From Dyella acidiphila (lineage in GTDB: Bacteria > Pseudomonadota > Gammaproteobacteria > Xanthomonadales > Rhodanobacteraceae), in assembly GCF_014863405.1 (NCBI RefSeq), contig NZ_JACZZA010000013.1, positions 62,001-126,000 on the forward strand: a DNA stretch of 64,000 nucleotides, in the 5' to 3' direction. Below, piece after piece: positions 1-8,613 of the stretch. A program made the translations under genes and the position numbers. A model generated the notes under the pieces. It ran no database searches and had not been told where the DNA came from. It saw nothing but the letters and a program-made list of their open reading frames with translations. Within the stretch, counting starts at the first letter, position 1, and every line of letters begins with the position of its first letter.

Positions 1-2
1 TC

Positions 3-176
3 GTGGCCTTCGTGGCCGTGCTCAACGAGACCATTCGGCCTTATCTACAGGCCAAAGGGCACGCGGAAGCGGAGGTGACGCAGATGCACGCGGCCTGGTG
101 CAAGTCGATGCATATGCAGATGGCGTTGTGGGCCAAGCCGTATATGGAGATGGAGCGCGCGGGCCGCGAGTGGTGA
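3..176 (+). CDS. C-terminal end of an unidentified protein (partial at window start)
   Basis: An open frame runs in from the left edge and stops at 174-176, giving 57 residues without a start. The fragment is rich in Met, Trp and Ala and ends in a likely helix containing KPYMEMERAGREW. No signal, membrane segment or known motif can be made out in so short a piece, and I do not recognise it. It converges on the flavin-reductase-like gene on the other strand. Reality as a gene rests on the open frame and codon use only. Confidence 0.45.
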   Translation: MAFVAVLNETIRPYLQAKGHAEAEVTQMHAAWCKSMHMQMALWAKPYMEMERAGREW

Positions 177-207
177 TTCGCCAAGCGGAAGGCAGGCGTG
201 TTCCGCG

Positions 208-1131
208 CTAGACCTCAACGAACGGCGCATGCCGCTGGCGACGATAGGCCTGATGAAAGCCCGCTGTGTGGTGCAACTGCTCGCCATCGGCCAGCTTCTC
301 GTTCGCACTGACCCGCGCCAGAAAGAAAGTATGCGAGCCGATGCGCTCGCTGTGCACGATCTGCAGTTCGCGAATGTGCAAAGCCGCAGCAACGGCCGGA
401 ATCGCGTACTCGTGCGATGGCCGCAGCGGAAACGGCAGCGCCGCCCAATCCGACGGCGGCTGCTTGTGGTGTTCGCTGAGCTTGTACACCGTGGCCTTCA
501 TCGCCGCAGGCACGCTGGACAACACCACCTTGCGTGCTTCACGCATGACCGGCTCGGAAATATTCGTGCTGCGCAGCGCCAGCGAATACAGCCCGCTGCG
601 TTGCAGCGGCCCGATCAGATCCATCGGAAAAATATTGCGATGGCCGGGCACGCTGACCGATACCAGCACCACCGGCCGCGGGCACAGGTACGCAATCATC
701 AGCTGCTGCACTGCCTGCGGCTCCATGCCCAGGTGCTGCGGCTGGCGATTTTTCAGCATGCTGCGGTTCTGCAGCCAGGCATGCCACTGGCGCTGTGGCC
801 ACGCCAGGCAGTGATGCTCGCCTGCGCTCACCTGGTATAGCGCAATCGTATGCTGATCGGTCGCGACGGAACCGCAACGCTGCAATTGCAGGCGTCCCAG
901 CAGGCTCCCGCTGACGCTGTCGCGATACTCCAGCACCGGCTGCTCGCCCGCATCCACACTGGTGGCGATCACCAGCGGCTTGAGCGCGGCCACCGTGTGA
1001 TCGGCGGTGACATCGGCTTCTTGCCCATGCCAGCGCAACGTGGCGGTAACGATCGTCGACGGCGGCGCTGCCGCGATCGTCGACCATTGCGGTAGCGGAC
1101 GCAGCAGCGGCCTGATCCAGTCCTTCAACAT
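208..1131 (-). CDS. Flavin-reductase-like (FMN-binding split-barrel) protein
   Basis: A 307-residue protein. The second half resembles the flavin reductase-like domain: a strand PRPVVLVSVS, then GHRNIFPMDLIGPL, GLYSLALRSTN, a basic REARKVVLSSVP stretch, VYKLSEHHK and the late GSHTFFLARV strand, in the order usual for these split-barrel proteins. Such proteins bind FMN or FAD and pass electrons from NAD(P)H to flavin, often for a partner monooxygenase, but no partner is visible here. It has no signal peptide, so it should be cytoplasmic. It is the last gene of a leftward trio, starting 1 base after the methyltransferase stop, so it is almost surely co-transcribed. The first 120 residues are less conserved-looking and of unknown role. 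Confidence 0.7.
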   Translation of the reverse strand: MLKDWIRPLLRPLPQWSTIAAAPPSTIVTATLRWHGQEADVTADHTVAALKPLVIATSVDAGEQPVLEYRDSVSGSLLGRLQLQRCGSVATDQHTIALYQVSAGEHHCLAWPQRQWHAWLQNRSMLKNRQPQHLGMEPQAVQQLMIAYLCPRPVVLVSVSVPGHRNIFPMDLIGPLQRSGLYSLALRSTNISEPVMREARKVVLSSVPAAMKATVYKLSEHHKQPPSDWAALPFPLRPSHEYAIPAVAAALHIRELQIVHSERIGSHTFFLARVSANEKLADGEQLHHTAGFHQAYRRQRHAPFVEV

Positions 1132-1132
1132 G

Positions 1133-1762
1133 TCAGACGCGCCGGAACAGCAGGAACATATACAGCTCGGTGGCCAGCCCCAAGCCGCGCGGCGTCAGCC
1201 GTTCCAGCCGGAAATGCGGTGCGGCGGCGCGGGCTACTACGCGTGGTGCGAAGCGATGGATACGGCTTTCGCTCTGGATCGCATAACGACCGGTGCGCAG
1301 CAGCGTGAGCAGATTGCTGCGCCACCAGCCATAGCGTGCATCGCCGAGGTAATACGGGTTAAGCATGCTGGCCAATACAAAACCACCCGGGCGCACCACC
1401 CGCGATAGATCGTCGAACAGCGCGCGGTGATCGTCGAAATGATTGAGCACGGCGAAGTTCGCCGTAACGCCTTGCACCTGGCAGGCCAGCGGCAATTCCA
1501 CCCGCACCACGGCTGCGCCGCCGATCTCGTCGCGGCAGTGATGCAGCAAGTAGTCGCGCATGCTGTCCGACGGCTCGTATACGAAGGTGCGATGCCCGTG
1601 GGCTGCGTACACCTTGGCGTCGATGCCGGTGCCGGCGCCGAAATCGAGAAGATCGTCGCCCTGGCCCAGCAGCTTCAGCGCCAGAGACTGAAACCTGCTG
1701 CGTACCTGCAGGTCCTGCTGCGAAGAAGTGAACAGTGCGTGGTATTGCTCGCCGGTATGCAT
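1133..1762 (-). CDS. Class I SAM-dependent methyltransferase
   Basis: A 209-residue protein with the Rossmann methyltransferase order: motif I LLDFGAGTGIDAKVY near residue 38-52, the acidic strand-2 end FVYEPSDSMRDYL, a NFAVLNHFDDH motif IV-like segment and VVRPGGFVLASML as post-motif. It belongs to the Methyltransf_11/25-type small-molecule or lipid methyltransferases; the substrate cannot be read from sequence. It starts 14 bases after the ABC transporter stop and ends 1 base before the flavin-reductase-like gene, so the three form one transcription unit. The combination of exporter, methyltransferase and flavin-dependent protein would suit a small tailoring/export module, which is inference. 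Confidence 0.8.
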   Translation of the reverse strand: MHTGEQYHALFTSSQQDLQVRSRFQSLALKLLGQGDDLLDFGAGTGIDAKVYAAHGHRTFVYEPSDSMRDYLLHHCRDEIGGAAVVRVELPLACQVQGVTANFAVLNHFDDHRALFDDLSRVVRPGGFVLASMLNPYYLGDARYGWWRSNLLTLLRTGRYAIQSESRIHRFAPRVVARAAAPHFRLERLTPRGLGLATELYMFLLFRRV

Positions 1763-1775
1763 TGCGTCAGCAGTC

Positions 1776-3497
1776 TCAGTGGCCGTTTATCGCCGTTTTG
1801 AAGGCCGTGGCGGTGCGCTCTGCGCCGCCGCCGATGGTGAGGCCGTTGTCGGCGATGGCTTCCACGCTGCTGCGATGGGAAACCACCACCAGGATCGTAT
1901 GCGGCAAACGCCGCCTGACCGCCGCGAGCACGGCCAGCTCGGAAACTTCGTCCAGCGCGCTGGTGGCTTCGTCCAGCAAGGCCATGAACGGCTGGCGCAG
2001 AATCACCTGCGCCAGCAGCAGGCGCTGCAATTCGCCACCGGAAAGACGGCTGGAGGCATCGCTCAAGGCGGTATCCAGCCCTTCGCTGGACGTGGCCAGG
2101 CGCCGGTCGAGGCCAACATCGGCCAAGGCGCGCCGCATCAATTCGTCGGTGGCTTCGGGCGCCGCCCACAGCAGGCATTCGCGTACCGAACGCTGCCACG
2201 GCCGCACACTCTGGCTGAGGTAGGCACCATGCCGCACCAACTCGCGGTATTCCTCGAACCCGACCGCACGGCCGCCGATCCGCGCGGCAAACGCAGCCGG
2301 TTGCACCATGCCGGCCAGAACATCGATCAGGCTGCTCTTGCCGATGCCCGAATCGCCGCATACCAGGGTCAATGCGCCGGGCAGCAGCGAGAAATCCTGG
2401 ACGTCCACGCCGGACAGCGGCGGCGCCAGCCGCAGCTGCTCGATATGCAGCACGCCGGCCGCATGCGTCGCGCGCGCAGGTGCTGCCGGCGCACGGTCGG
2501 CATCGAGCTGCATATAGCGCTGCCACAGCTCGAACGCCGGCACCGCCGAGCGCAGCTGGTGAAAGCTCTGCCTGGTAAGCACCAGATACGGCAGCAGGCG
2601 CCCCAGCAACAAACACACTGCAATCAGCGATGCCTGGTCGGCGCCATGCACGCGATACGCCAGCAGGAAAATCAGCGCCAGTCCCGCCGCCGCCAGCAAT
2701 TCCAGCATCAGGCGGCCGGAGGCGATCAGCTCGAGGTGCCGCCGGTAACCGTGCGCGATCCGCGCCGACACGGCGCCGTAGCCGGCCTTTTCCGCCGGCT
2801 CCTTGCCGAACGAACGCACATGGCGCAGGCGCTGCGGAAAATCTTCGCTCAGCCAGAACAGCTGCGTCATATCCACGATGTATTGGCGGCTGACCCGCTC
2901 CTGTTCGCGGCTGCTGACGCGCGAGGCAAGCATGGCGAGCAGCGCGAACGAGGGCATGGCCAGCACCAGCGTCGGCGAGATCCAGAACGCCAGCCCTAGG
3001 CTGACGATCGCGGTGACCATCGCCACCAGCAACTGCATCAGGGCGTTGAAGCCTTGCGTGATCAGCTCGGCGTTATGGGTCAGCACATTGGCGATTTCCG
3101 CCGAGGTCGCATTCGCCAGCGACGGCAGCGAGGCATCGACCAATCGCGCATGCACCTCGCGCCGCAGCCCCATGCCGTAATGGCCGGCCAGCCGCGCACC
3201 CAGCCGCGCCGCCTGCCAGCGCAGCAGGGCGAACACCGCGGTCACCGCGGCAAAGGCCGCCACCTGCACCGCCACCCCACCGCGCACATCGAAACTGTGC
3301 CCGGCCAGGACCAGCGCGTGTCCCGGCTGTACCAACGGCACCAGCCATACCGCCGCCAAGCCGCCCGCCAGCGCACCACCCAGCGACAAGGCCAGGTAGC
3401 TCAGCATCGTCAGCGGGCTGACGCCCGCGAGCATGTGCCTGAGCACAACCGGCAGATCGCGGCTGCGCCCGGGTGCTGTCGCTGGTTGGTCTGGCAT
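1776..3497 (-). CDS. ABC transporter, fused membrane and ATPase domains (exporter type)
   Basis: A 573-residue half-transporter. Several hydrophobic segments span about residues 22-310 (ABC type-1 membrane domain), followed by the nucleotide-binding domain: Walker A GDSGIGKSS at 381-389, Q-loop AYLSQS, signature LSGGE at 485-489, Walker B MALLDE at 505-510 with DEATSALD, and the switch His in VVSHRS. The frame stays open upstream to 3977, but that part is antisense to the Fic gene; the ATG at 3497 gives the natural N-terminus. It heads a leftward trio with a methyltransferase and a flavin-reductase-like protein. It should act as an inner-membrane homodimeric exporter of an unknown substrate. 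No peptidase C39 domain is present. Confidence 0.85.
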   Translation of the reverse strand: MPDQPATAPGRSRDLPVVLRHMLAGVSPLTMLSYLALSLGGALAGGLAAVWLVPLVQPGHALVLAGHSFDVRGGVAVQVAAFAAVTAVFALLRWQAARLGARLAGHYGMGLRREVHARLVDASLPSLANATSAEIANVLTHNAELITQGFNALMQLLVAMVTAIVSLGLAFWISPTLVLAMPSFALLAMLASRVSSREQERVSRQYIVDMTQLFWLSEDFPQRLRHVRSFGKEPAEKAGYGAVSARIAHGYRRHLELIASGRLMLELLAAAGLALIFLLAYRVHGADQASLIAVCLLLGRLLPYLVLTRQSFHQLRSAVPAFELWQRYMQLDADRAPAAPARATHAAGVLHIEQLRLAPPLSGVDVQDFSLLPGALTLVCGDSGIGKSSLIDVLAGMVQPAAFAARIGGRAVGFEEYRELVRHGAYLSQSVRPWQRSVRECLLWAAPEATDELMRRALADVGLDRRLATSSEGLDTALSDASSRLSGGELQRLLLAQVILRQPFMALLDEATSALDEVSELAVLAAVRRRLPHTILVVVSHRSSVEAIADNGLTIGGGAERTATAFKTAINGH

Positions 3498-3596
3498 CGG
3501 AAAAGACTCAATCACCCATTCGGGCAGGCTCCTGGGTTGGGTGCCCCGGATCGGCCAAAAGGTTGTGGAAATGGGCTTGGGGCGGGCTTTGCTGGC

Positions 3597-3635
3597 GGGA
3601 GTGAGCCTATTACCCCATCGAATGGGCTCACTCCC
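3597..3635. promoter_or_regulatory. Perfect 11-bp inverted repeat ahead of the Fic gene
   Basis: GGGAGTGAGCC (3597-3607) is repeated exactly as its reverse complement at 3625-3635, with a 17-base spacer, ending 16 bases before the Fic start. There is no following T-run, so it does not look like an intrinsic terminator. An operator bound by the winged-helix tail of the Fic protein, or an mRNA hairpin near the ribosome site, are the two readings; both are inference. Confidence 0.45.
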
Positions 3636-3651
3636 CTTCTTGGAGCCCGGT

Positions 3652-4779
3652 ATGAGCGTTGAGTGGATATGGCAGCAACCCGGCTGGCCCCGCTTCGTCT
3701 GGAATGACGAAACTCTCGCCCCCTTGCTGGCGGACTGCCGCGTCGCCCAGGGCCGCTTGCTGGGCATGGCAAGCGCCATCAGCGAAGCGGAGCTCAAGCA
3801 AGGCGAACTCAATACGCTGCTGCAGAACATCGTCACCTCATCCAGGATCGAAGGCGAACAGCTCGACGAGACCGCCGTTCGTTCTTCGCTGGCCAAGCGC
3901 CTGGGGCTGGCAGCACCCGCACAGGGAAAACCTTCCAGCCGCAGCGAAGGTCTGGCCGAGATGATGCTCGACGCCACACAACACTATGACGCGCCGCTGG
4001 ACCTGAAGCGGCTGAACTGGTGGCACACGCTGCTATTCCCCGAAGAGCAGACCCGGCTGCTATATCCGCGCCTGATCATCGGCGCCCTACGCGACGGCCC
4101 GATGGAAGTGATCTCCGGCCCGGACTATCGCCGCAAAGTGCATTTCGTGGCGCCGCCGGAAGACAGGCTGCAGCAGCAACTCGCATCGTTCCTGGAGTGG
4201 TTCGGGGACAGCAAGCATGCAGGCGCGATCGATTCCCTGCTGCGCGCCGGCATCGCACACTTCTGGTTTGTCACCATCCATCCGTATGAGGACGGAAACG
4301 GCCGCATCACCCGCGCCCTGACCGACCTCGCGCTAGCGCAGGCCGAAAGCCACGCCATCCGGCTGTATACGATGTCGGCCAGCATCCTCGACGATCGCAA
4401 TGGCTATTACGACATCCTGGAGCACAGCCAGAAATCCGGCCTGGATATCACGCCATGGCTAAGCTGGTTTCTGCACACGCTGAAGACCAGCCTCGAGCAA
4501 GCGCTTGCACGCATCGGTGCCGTGCTGGTGCGTGCGCGCTACTGGGCCAGCAGGCAGGCCCTGGATCTGCTGCCCGAACAGCGCCGCTTTCTGTTCCGCA
4601 TGCTCGAAGACCTGGACGGCGACCGAAGCCCCGCATTCAGCGCGAAAAACTATCGCGCGATCACCCACGTTACGAAACCCACTGCAACGCGCCATCTGCA
4701 GGATCTGGTCAAGAAGGGATGCATCGTCGGCGTCGATGTAGGACGCGGACCGGGGGCCAAATATGCACTGGCTCTATAG
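3652..4779 (+). CDS. Fic-domain protein (AMPylase type) with winged-helix C-terminus
   Basis: A 375-residue protein starting at the ATG 3652, preceded by GGAG. Earlier in-frame positions overlap the opposite ABC transporter and look non-coding. The Fic core motif HPYEDGNGR lies at residues 200-208 with the following ITR, fully matching HPFx(D/E)GNGRxxR, so the enzyme should transfer AMP or a related nucleotide to a target hydroxyl. An N-terminal SSRIEG at 63-68 matches the (S/T)xxxE(G/N) inhibitory helix, placing it among class II (N-terminally self-inhibited) Fic proteins. The last 65 residues, with AITHVTKPTATRHLQDLVKKG, look like a winged helix-turn-helix, a common architecture of stand-alone Fic/DUF4172-type proteins. 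It is cytoplasmic and stands alone, divergent from the ABC gene. Confidence 0.9.
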   Translation: MSVEWIWQQPGWPRFVWNDETLAPLLADCRVAQGRLLGMASAISEAELKQGELNTLLQNIVTSSRIEGEQLDETAVRSSLAKRLGLAAPAQGKPSSRSEGLAEMMLDATQHYDAPLDLKRLNWWHTLLFPEEQTRLLYPRLIIGALRDGPMEVISGPDYRRKVHFVAPPEDRLQQQLASFLEWFGDSKHAGAIDSLLRAGIAHFWFVTIHPYEDGNGRITRALTDLALAQAESHAIRLYTMSASILDDRNGYYDILEHSQKSGLDITPWLSWFLHTLKTSLEQALARIGAVLVRARYWASRQALDLLPEQRRFLFRMLEDLDGDRSPAFSAKNYRAITHVTKPTATRHLQDLVKKGCIVGVDVGRGPGAKYALAL

Positions 4780-4877
4780 AGATATATAGCCTGCAGGTCA
4801 TCCACGCGCCTTGGCAAAAGTCGCTCAAGTTATCCTCGCAGCGGCCGAGAGCCTTGGGGAGAACCGAACGCAAAGGA

Positions 4878-5699
4878 ATGGCCGTGTCACTCCCCATCAA
4901 TCCGCTCGGCTCTGCCACGCTCCTCACGTCATCCGCCTCGCTCAGTTCGATGGCGCTCAATCAGACGTCGTCCGCGAGCACGGCGACATCGAACGTGACG
5001 ATGCAGCCAAGCGTGCCGCCCGAGCAAAGTGCGAGCTTGCAGGCAGCGCTCAAGGCACTGGGTGCGGAGGGCAAACTGGCGAACGATTTGCAGGATGTGG
5101 CCAGCGCTTTGGCGCCGAGCATGCAGAAAATCATCGAAGAACGGCCCGATCTCGCGCAAGCCAGCTTCGATTTCCAGTCCGACAACGGCTCGATCAAGGT
5201 CGTTTCCACTTCCTTGAACGACCACGACAAGGCCTGGCTGCAGCAAACGCTCAATGCCAATCCCAGCCTGGTCAAAGCGGTGCAGACCTTTCATGACGAT
5301 GCCACCAGCAGCTATGCCCTGTGGGCCGACGCTGCCGGCCAGCCGCTGTCCTCGCCGGATACGCAGAAAGTGTCGCAGCTGGCCGACAGCACCTTCAACT
5401 TCATGGACATGCTCAACCGCGGCAGCCAAGCCATGGCGCACGTGATGGGCAATAACGGCAGCTACACGCAGCCGGACGGCGCGTCGATCAATTTCCACCA
5501 GAGCGTGAATTCGGCGCTGAGCTTCCTGGTGTTCCAGAAGAGCAACCAATCCATTCTGCAAGGCACCGACACGGACACGGACGGCAGCCATGTCTTGTAT
5601 GGCGCGATGAAAGGCAATTTCTTTTCCAGCCCCGGAGTGATTCCGGGCTTCGTGCCCGAGACCGATTCCAACTCGATCGGCGTGAGCGCCACGGCCTGA
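4878..5699 (+). CDS. Hypothetical protein, Ser/Ala-rich N-terminus
   Basis: A 273-residue protein I do not recognise. Residues 1-55 are Ser/Thr/Ala/Leu-rich and of low complexity, without a clear signal peptide. Residues 55-140 look helical and residues 90-110 carry an acidic-amphipathic strand (FDFQSDNGSIKVVSTSL). The C-terminal part is Gly/Ser/Asp-rich with TDTDTDG. The ATG 4878 sits directly after AAGGA; the GTG two codons later (4884) has better spacing to that ribosome site and may be the true start. There is no linked partner, as the next gene starts 114 bases on with its own ribosome site. The N-terminal pattern recalls export signals of type III or flagellar substrates only vaguely, so no function is claimed. 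Confidence 0.7.
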   Translation: MAVSLPINPLGSATLLTSSASLSSMALNQTSSASTATSNVTMQPSVPPEQSASLQAALKALGAEGKLANDLQDVASALAPSMQKIIEERPDLAQASFDFQSDNGSIKVVSTSLNDHDKAWLQQTLNANPSLVKAVQTFHDDATSSYALWADAAGQPLSSPDTQKVSQLADSTFNFMDMLNRGSQAMAHVMGNNGSYTQPDGASINFHQSVNSALSFLVFQKSNQSILQGTDTDTDGSHVLYGAMKGNFFSSPGVIPGFVPETDSNSIGVSATA

Positions 5700-5813
5700 C
5701 CCCAGCACCCGGCATGCAAGGCATAATCGGGCAGGAACGAGGCCGCGCCTTCGTCTCGCCCTGCGCCGTGCGCGAATCGATCACTTCGCATCGATCACAC
5801 GAGGAATTCGCCG

Positions 5814-7580
5814 ATGAAGCTGTTCTGCCGGATCATCCTGGCCGCCGCCATGTTCAGCACCTGCGCATGGGCGCAGCCCGGACCCGCCGCCCAGGCCCAG
5901 CAACCGTGGTGGAAAGGCGCGCTGTTCTACGAGATCTATCCGCGCAGCTTCGGCGACAGCAATGGCGATGGCGTGGGCGATCTGAACGGCATCACCCAGC
6001 ATCTGGATCATCTGCAACAGCTGGGCGTGGATGCGATCTGGATCACGCCGATGTATCCCTCGCCGCAGGTGGATTTCGGTTATGACATTGCCGACTATCA
6101 GGCGATCGACCCGCAATACGGCACGCTGGCCGATTTCGACCGGCTGCTGAGCACTGCGCACCAGAAGCACATCAAGGTGCTGCTGGACATGGTGCTCAAC
6201 CACACCTCCGACAAGCATCCGTGGTTCGTGGCGTCGGCCGCATCGCGCAACAATCCCAAGGCCGACTGGTACGTGTGGAATGACGGCGTCGATGCGCATG
6301 CGCCCGGCGTGACCCCGTTCCAGCAGCGCTATGTACATGACGGCAAGGTGCCGCCGAATAATTGGGAATCGGTATTCGGCGGCTCGGCCTGGCAATGGGT
6401 GCCGGCGCGGCACCAGTTCTATTACCACCGCTTCTATGCGCAGCAGCCGGACCTCAACTGGCGCAATCCGGTGGTGGAACAGGCCATGTTCGCCGCGATC
6501 CGCTTCTGGCTCGACCGCGGCGTGGACGGCTTCCGCCTGGATGCGATCTCCACCTTGTTCGAAGATCCCAAACTGCACGACGATCCGCAGCTGCCCGGCA
6601 CCAATGACCAGGGCGATCCGAACCTGCGTTCGCAATACAGCGACAACCTGCCGGAAGTGCACGATGTACTGCGCCGCATGCGCGCCATGGTGCAGAGCTA
6701 TCCGGGCGACCGCGTGCTGATCGGCGAAACCTACACGCCCACCGTGGCCGAGCTGCAGAAATGGTATGGCCGCCAGCACGACGAGCTGCAGCTGCCGATG
6801 GATACCCAGCCCGGCTTCGGCGACGGCGCGAACTTCAGTGCCAGCTGGTTCCGCCGTGCGTTGCAGGACTCGCAGCAGATCCAGGGCGAGCCGCTGATCG
6901 TGTTCGACAACCACGACAACACCCGCTCGATCGACCGCTTCGGCGACGGCCAGCACAACCTTGCGCGCGCCAAGGTGATCGCGGCCGTGCTGCTCACCAC
7001 CCGCGCCAGTGCGCTGACCTATTACGGCGCACCCATCGGCATGACTACCGCCACGCCCACGCGCAAGGACGATGTGCGCGATCCGATCGGCATCACTGGC
7101 TGGCCCAAGGAAAAAGGCCGCGACGGCGAACGCACGCCGATGCAATGGACGCCAGGCTTCCAGGCCGGCTTTTCCAGTGCCAAGACCACTTGGCTGCCGG
7201 TCAACCCGAACTATCCGGACGTCAATGTGCAAACCGAACTGGCGCAGCCCGATTCGCTGCTCAACTGGTATCGCCAGCTGATTGCGCTGCGCAAGAGCGA
7301 GCCGGCGCTGCACGACGGCGCGATGCAGTTCCTGGATAACGGCAATGCCAAGGTGCTGGTGTTCCGTCGCCAGGGTCCTGAGCCGGTGACTGTGGCGATG
7401 AATTTCAGCGATGCGGGACAGCCGCTCAGCGCGGCGATTGCGCCGGGTGCGGTGAGCACGCTGGCAAGCACCGCGCCGGAGCTGGCGCATGCGAGCTCGC
7501 TGCATGGCGTGAGCCTGCCGCCTTACGCGGTATGGGTGTTCAAGCCCGCGGCCCATCCCGCGGCGCCAGGCACTCCATAA
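5814..7580 (+). CDS. Secreted GH13 alpha-glucosidase / oligo-1,6-glucosidase type
   Basis: A 588-residue protein. Residues 1-20 form a signal peptide (MKLFCRIILAAAMFSTCAWA). The GH13 (beta/alpha)8 regions are all present: region I DMVLNHTS, region II GFRLDAIST with nucleophile D243, region III LIGETYT with acid/base E305, and region IV FDNHDN with D368. The early EIYPRSFGDSNGDGVGDLNG block is typical of the alpha-glucosidase/oligo-glucosidase/trehalose synthase branch, and the protein ends with a beta-sandwich domain C. It should cleave short alpha-glucans or disaccharides in the periplasm or outside. The start ATG follows GAGGAA with good spacing. It stands alone, converging on the CPBP protease, and works in the same substrate area as the isoamylase at 33634-35970. 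Confidence 0.92.
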   Translation: MKLFCRIILAAAMFSTCAWAQPGPAAQAQQPWWKGALFYEIYPRSFGDSNGDGVGDLNGITQHLDHLQQLGVDAIWITPMYPSPQVDFGYDIADYQAIDPQYGTLADFDRLLSTAHQKHIKVLLDMVLNHTSDKHPWFVASAASRNNPKADWYVWNDGVDAHAPGVTPFQQRYVHDGKVPPNNWESVFGGSAWQWVPARHQFYYHRFYAQQPDLNWRNPVVEQAMFAAIRFWLDRGVDGFRLDAISTLFEDPKLHDDPQLPGTNDQGDPNLRSQYSDNLPEVHDVLRRMRAMVQSYPGDRVLIGETYTPTVAELQKWYGRQHDELQLPMDTQPGFGDGANFSASWFRRALQDSQQIQGEPLIVFDNHDNTRSIDRFGDGQHNLARAKVIAAVLLTTRASALTYYGAPIGMTTATPTRKDDVRDPIGITGWPKEKGRDGERTPMQWTPGFQAGFSSAKTTWLPVNPNYPDVNVQTELAQPDSLLNWYRQLIALRKSEPALHDGAMQFLDNGNAKVLVFRRQGPEPVTVAMNFSDAGQPLSAAIAPGAVSTLASTAPELAHASSLHGVSLPPYAVWVFKPAAHPAAPGTP

Positions 7581-7597
7581 CACCGCCGCGACAATCA

Positions 7598-8503
7598 TCA
7601 AGCATCGCGCGGTTTCAGCACGAGGTGGGTAACCACGCCCGCCAGCACGGTCAAGGGCAGCGCAATCGCGCTGCCCTCCGGCCCTGCACTGCCACCCGTC
7701 AGCCAGGCCGGTCCGTGAAAGCTGGAATGCATCAGCACATCTGACGCCGACATGCCGCTGTCGGCAACGCCGGCCAGATAGGTCTGCACAAAATCCCACG
7801 CCGCGTGAAAGCCGCAGGCGAACCATAGCCCGCCACTGCGTCGAAAGCTGTAGGCGAGCACCAACCCCACCATGCCGGCTTGCACAATGGCCATCGGCGT
7901 TTCGGTGGCATGGGTCAAATGCAGGGCGGCGAATACCACGCTGGTAACCGCCGCTGCCGGCCAGAAGGATATCGCGCGACTGAGTTGCACCAGCGCGTAG
8001 CCACGCAAAAAACCCTCCTCGGCGATCGCCGTGAGCGCAAATACCGCGGCGTAGCCCAGGCCATGCACCAACGCGTCGCGTGCAGACAGCAGCGGCGAAC
8101 CCAGCGAGAAAACACCGAGCAAGGCCAGGATCGCCAGCAGCAAGATCATCATGCCTGCACCCACGGCCACGCCGATGCCGAGCTGCCGCAGCCGATGCGA
8201 CCGTCCCCAGCCAAAACAGGTGGCAGGCTCACGCCCTGCACGAAGCAGGACGGCCGTGGGAACCACCACCATCACCACCGCCTGCAGCGCCTGGGCGACC
8301 AGCAATACCCGCATGCTCAACGCGTCCAGGTCGACCTGCACCTTCAATACATGCTTGATCACGAACAGCGCGATGAGCGTAAGGCCGATGCCAAGCGCCA
8401 GAAAGCCGCACAGCCGCCGCCATGCCGTGCGCCGCTCGCCGGATGTTGCCGCCATGTCCAGCGGATGGGTATAAGCATTCGCCGGCTGAATCGAAGCTCG
8501 CAT
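7598..8503 (-). CDS. CPBP-family intramembrane metalloprotease
   Basis: A 301-residue polytopic membrane protein with about eight hydrophobic segments. The Abi/CAAX-protease motifs are complete: EEGFLR at residues 162-167 (motif 1, EExxxR), VFAALH with H195 (motif 2, FxxxH), and a late FHAAWD segment near residue 234 supplying the third conserved position. Members are Rce1-type glutamate/metal proteases of the inner membrane, often processing small peptides or prenylated proteins; no substrate is visible here. A second in-frame Met at residue 17 could be the start. It converges with the alpha-glucosidase, whose stop is 18 bases away. Confidence 0.85.
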   Translation of the reverse strand: MRASIQPANAYTHPLDMAATSGERRTAWRRLCGFLALGIGLTLIALFVIKHVLKVQVDLDALSMRVLLVAQALQAVVMVVVPTAVLLRAGREPATCFGWGRSHRLRQLGIGVAVGAGMMILLLAILALLGVFSLGSPLLSARDALVHGLGYAAVFALTAIAEEGFLRGYALVQLSRAISFWPAAAVTSVVFAALHLTHATETPMAIVQAGMVGLVLAYSFRRSGGLWFACGFHAAWDFVQTYLAGVADSGMSASDVLMHSSFHGPAWLTGGSAGPEGSAIALPLTVLAGVVTHLVLKPRDA

Positions 8504-8613
8504 GCAGTTCTCGCCATGACCTTAAGAAAAGGGATCGCCATGGCAACAGCAACACTTGTTTGCGACGCATCGCCGACGGCGATGGGCAAAGATGCCGCTC
8601 GTGCGCAAAAGGT

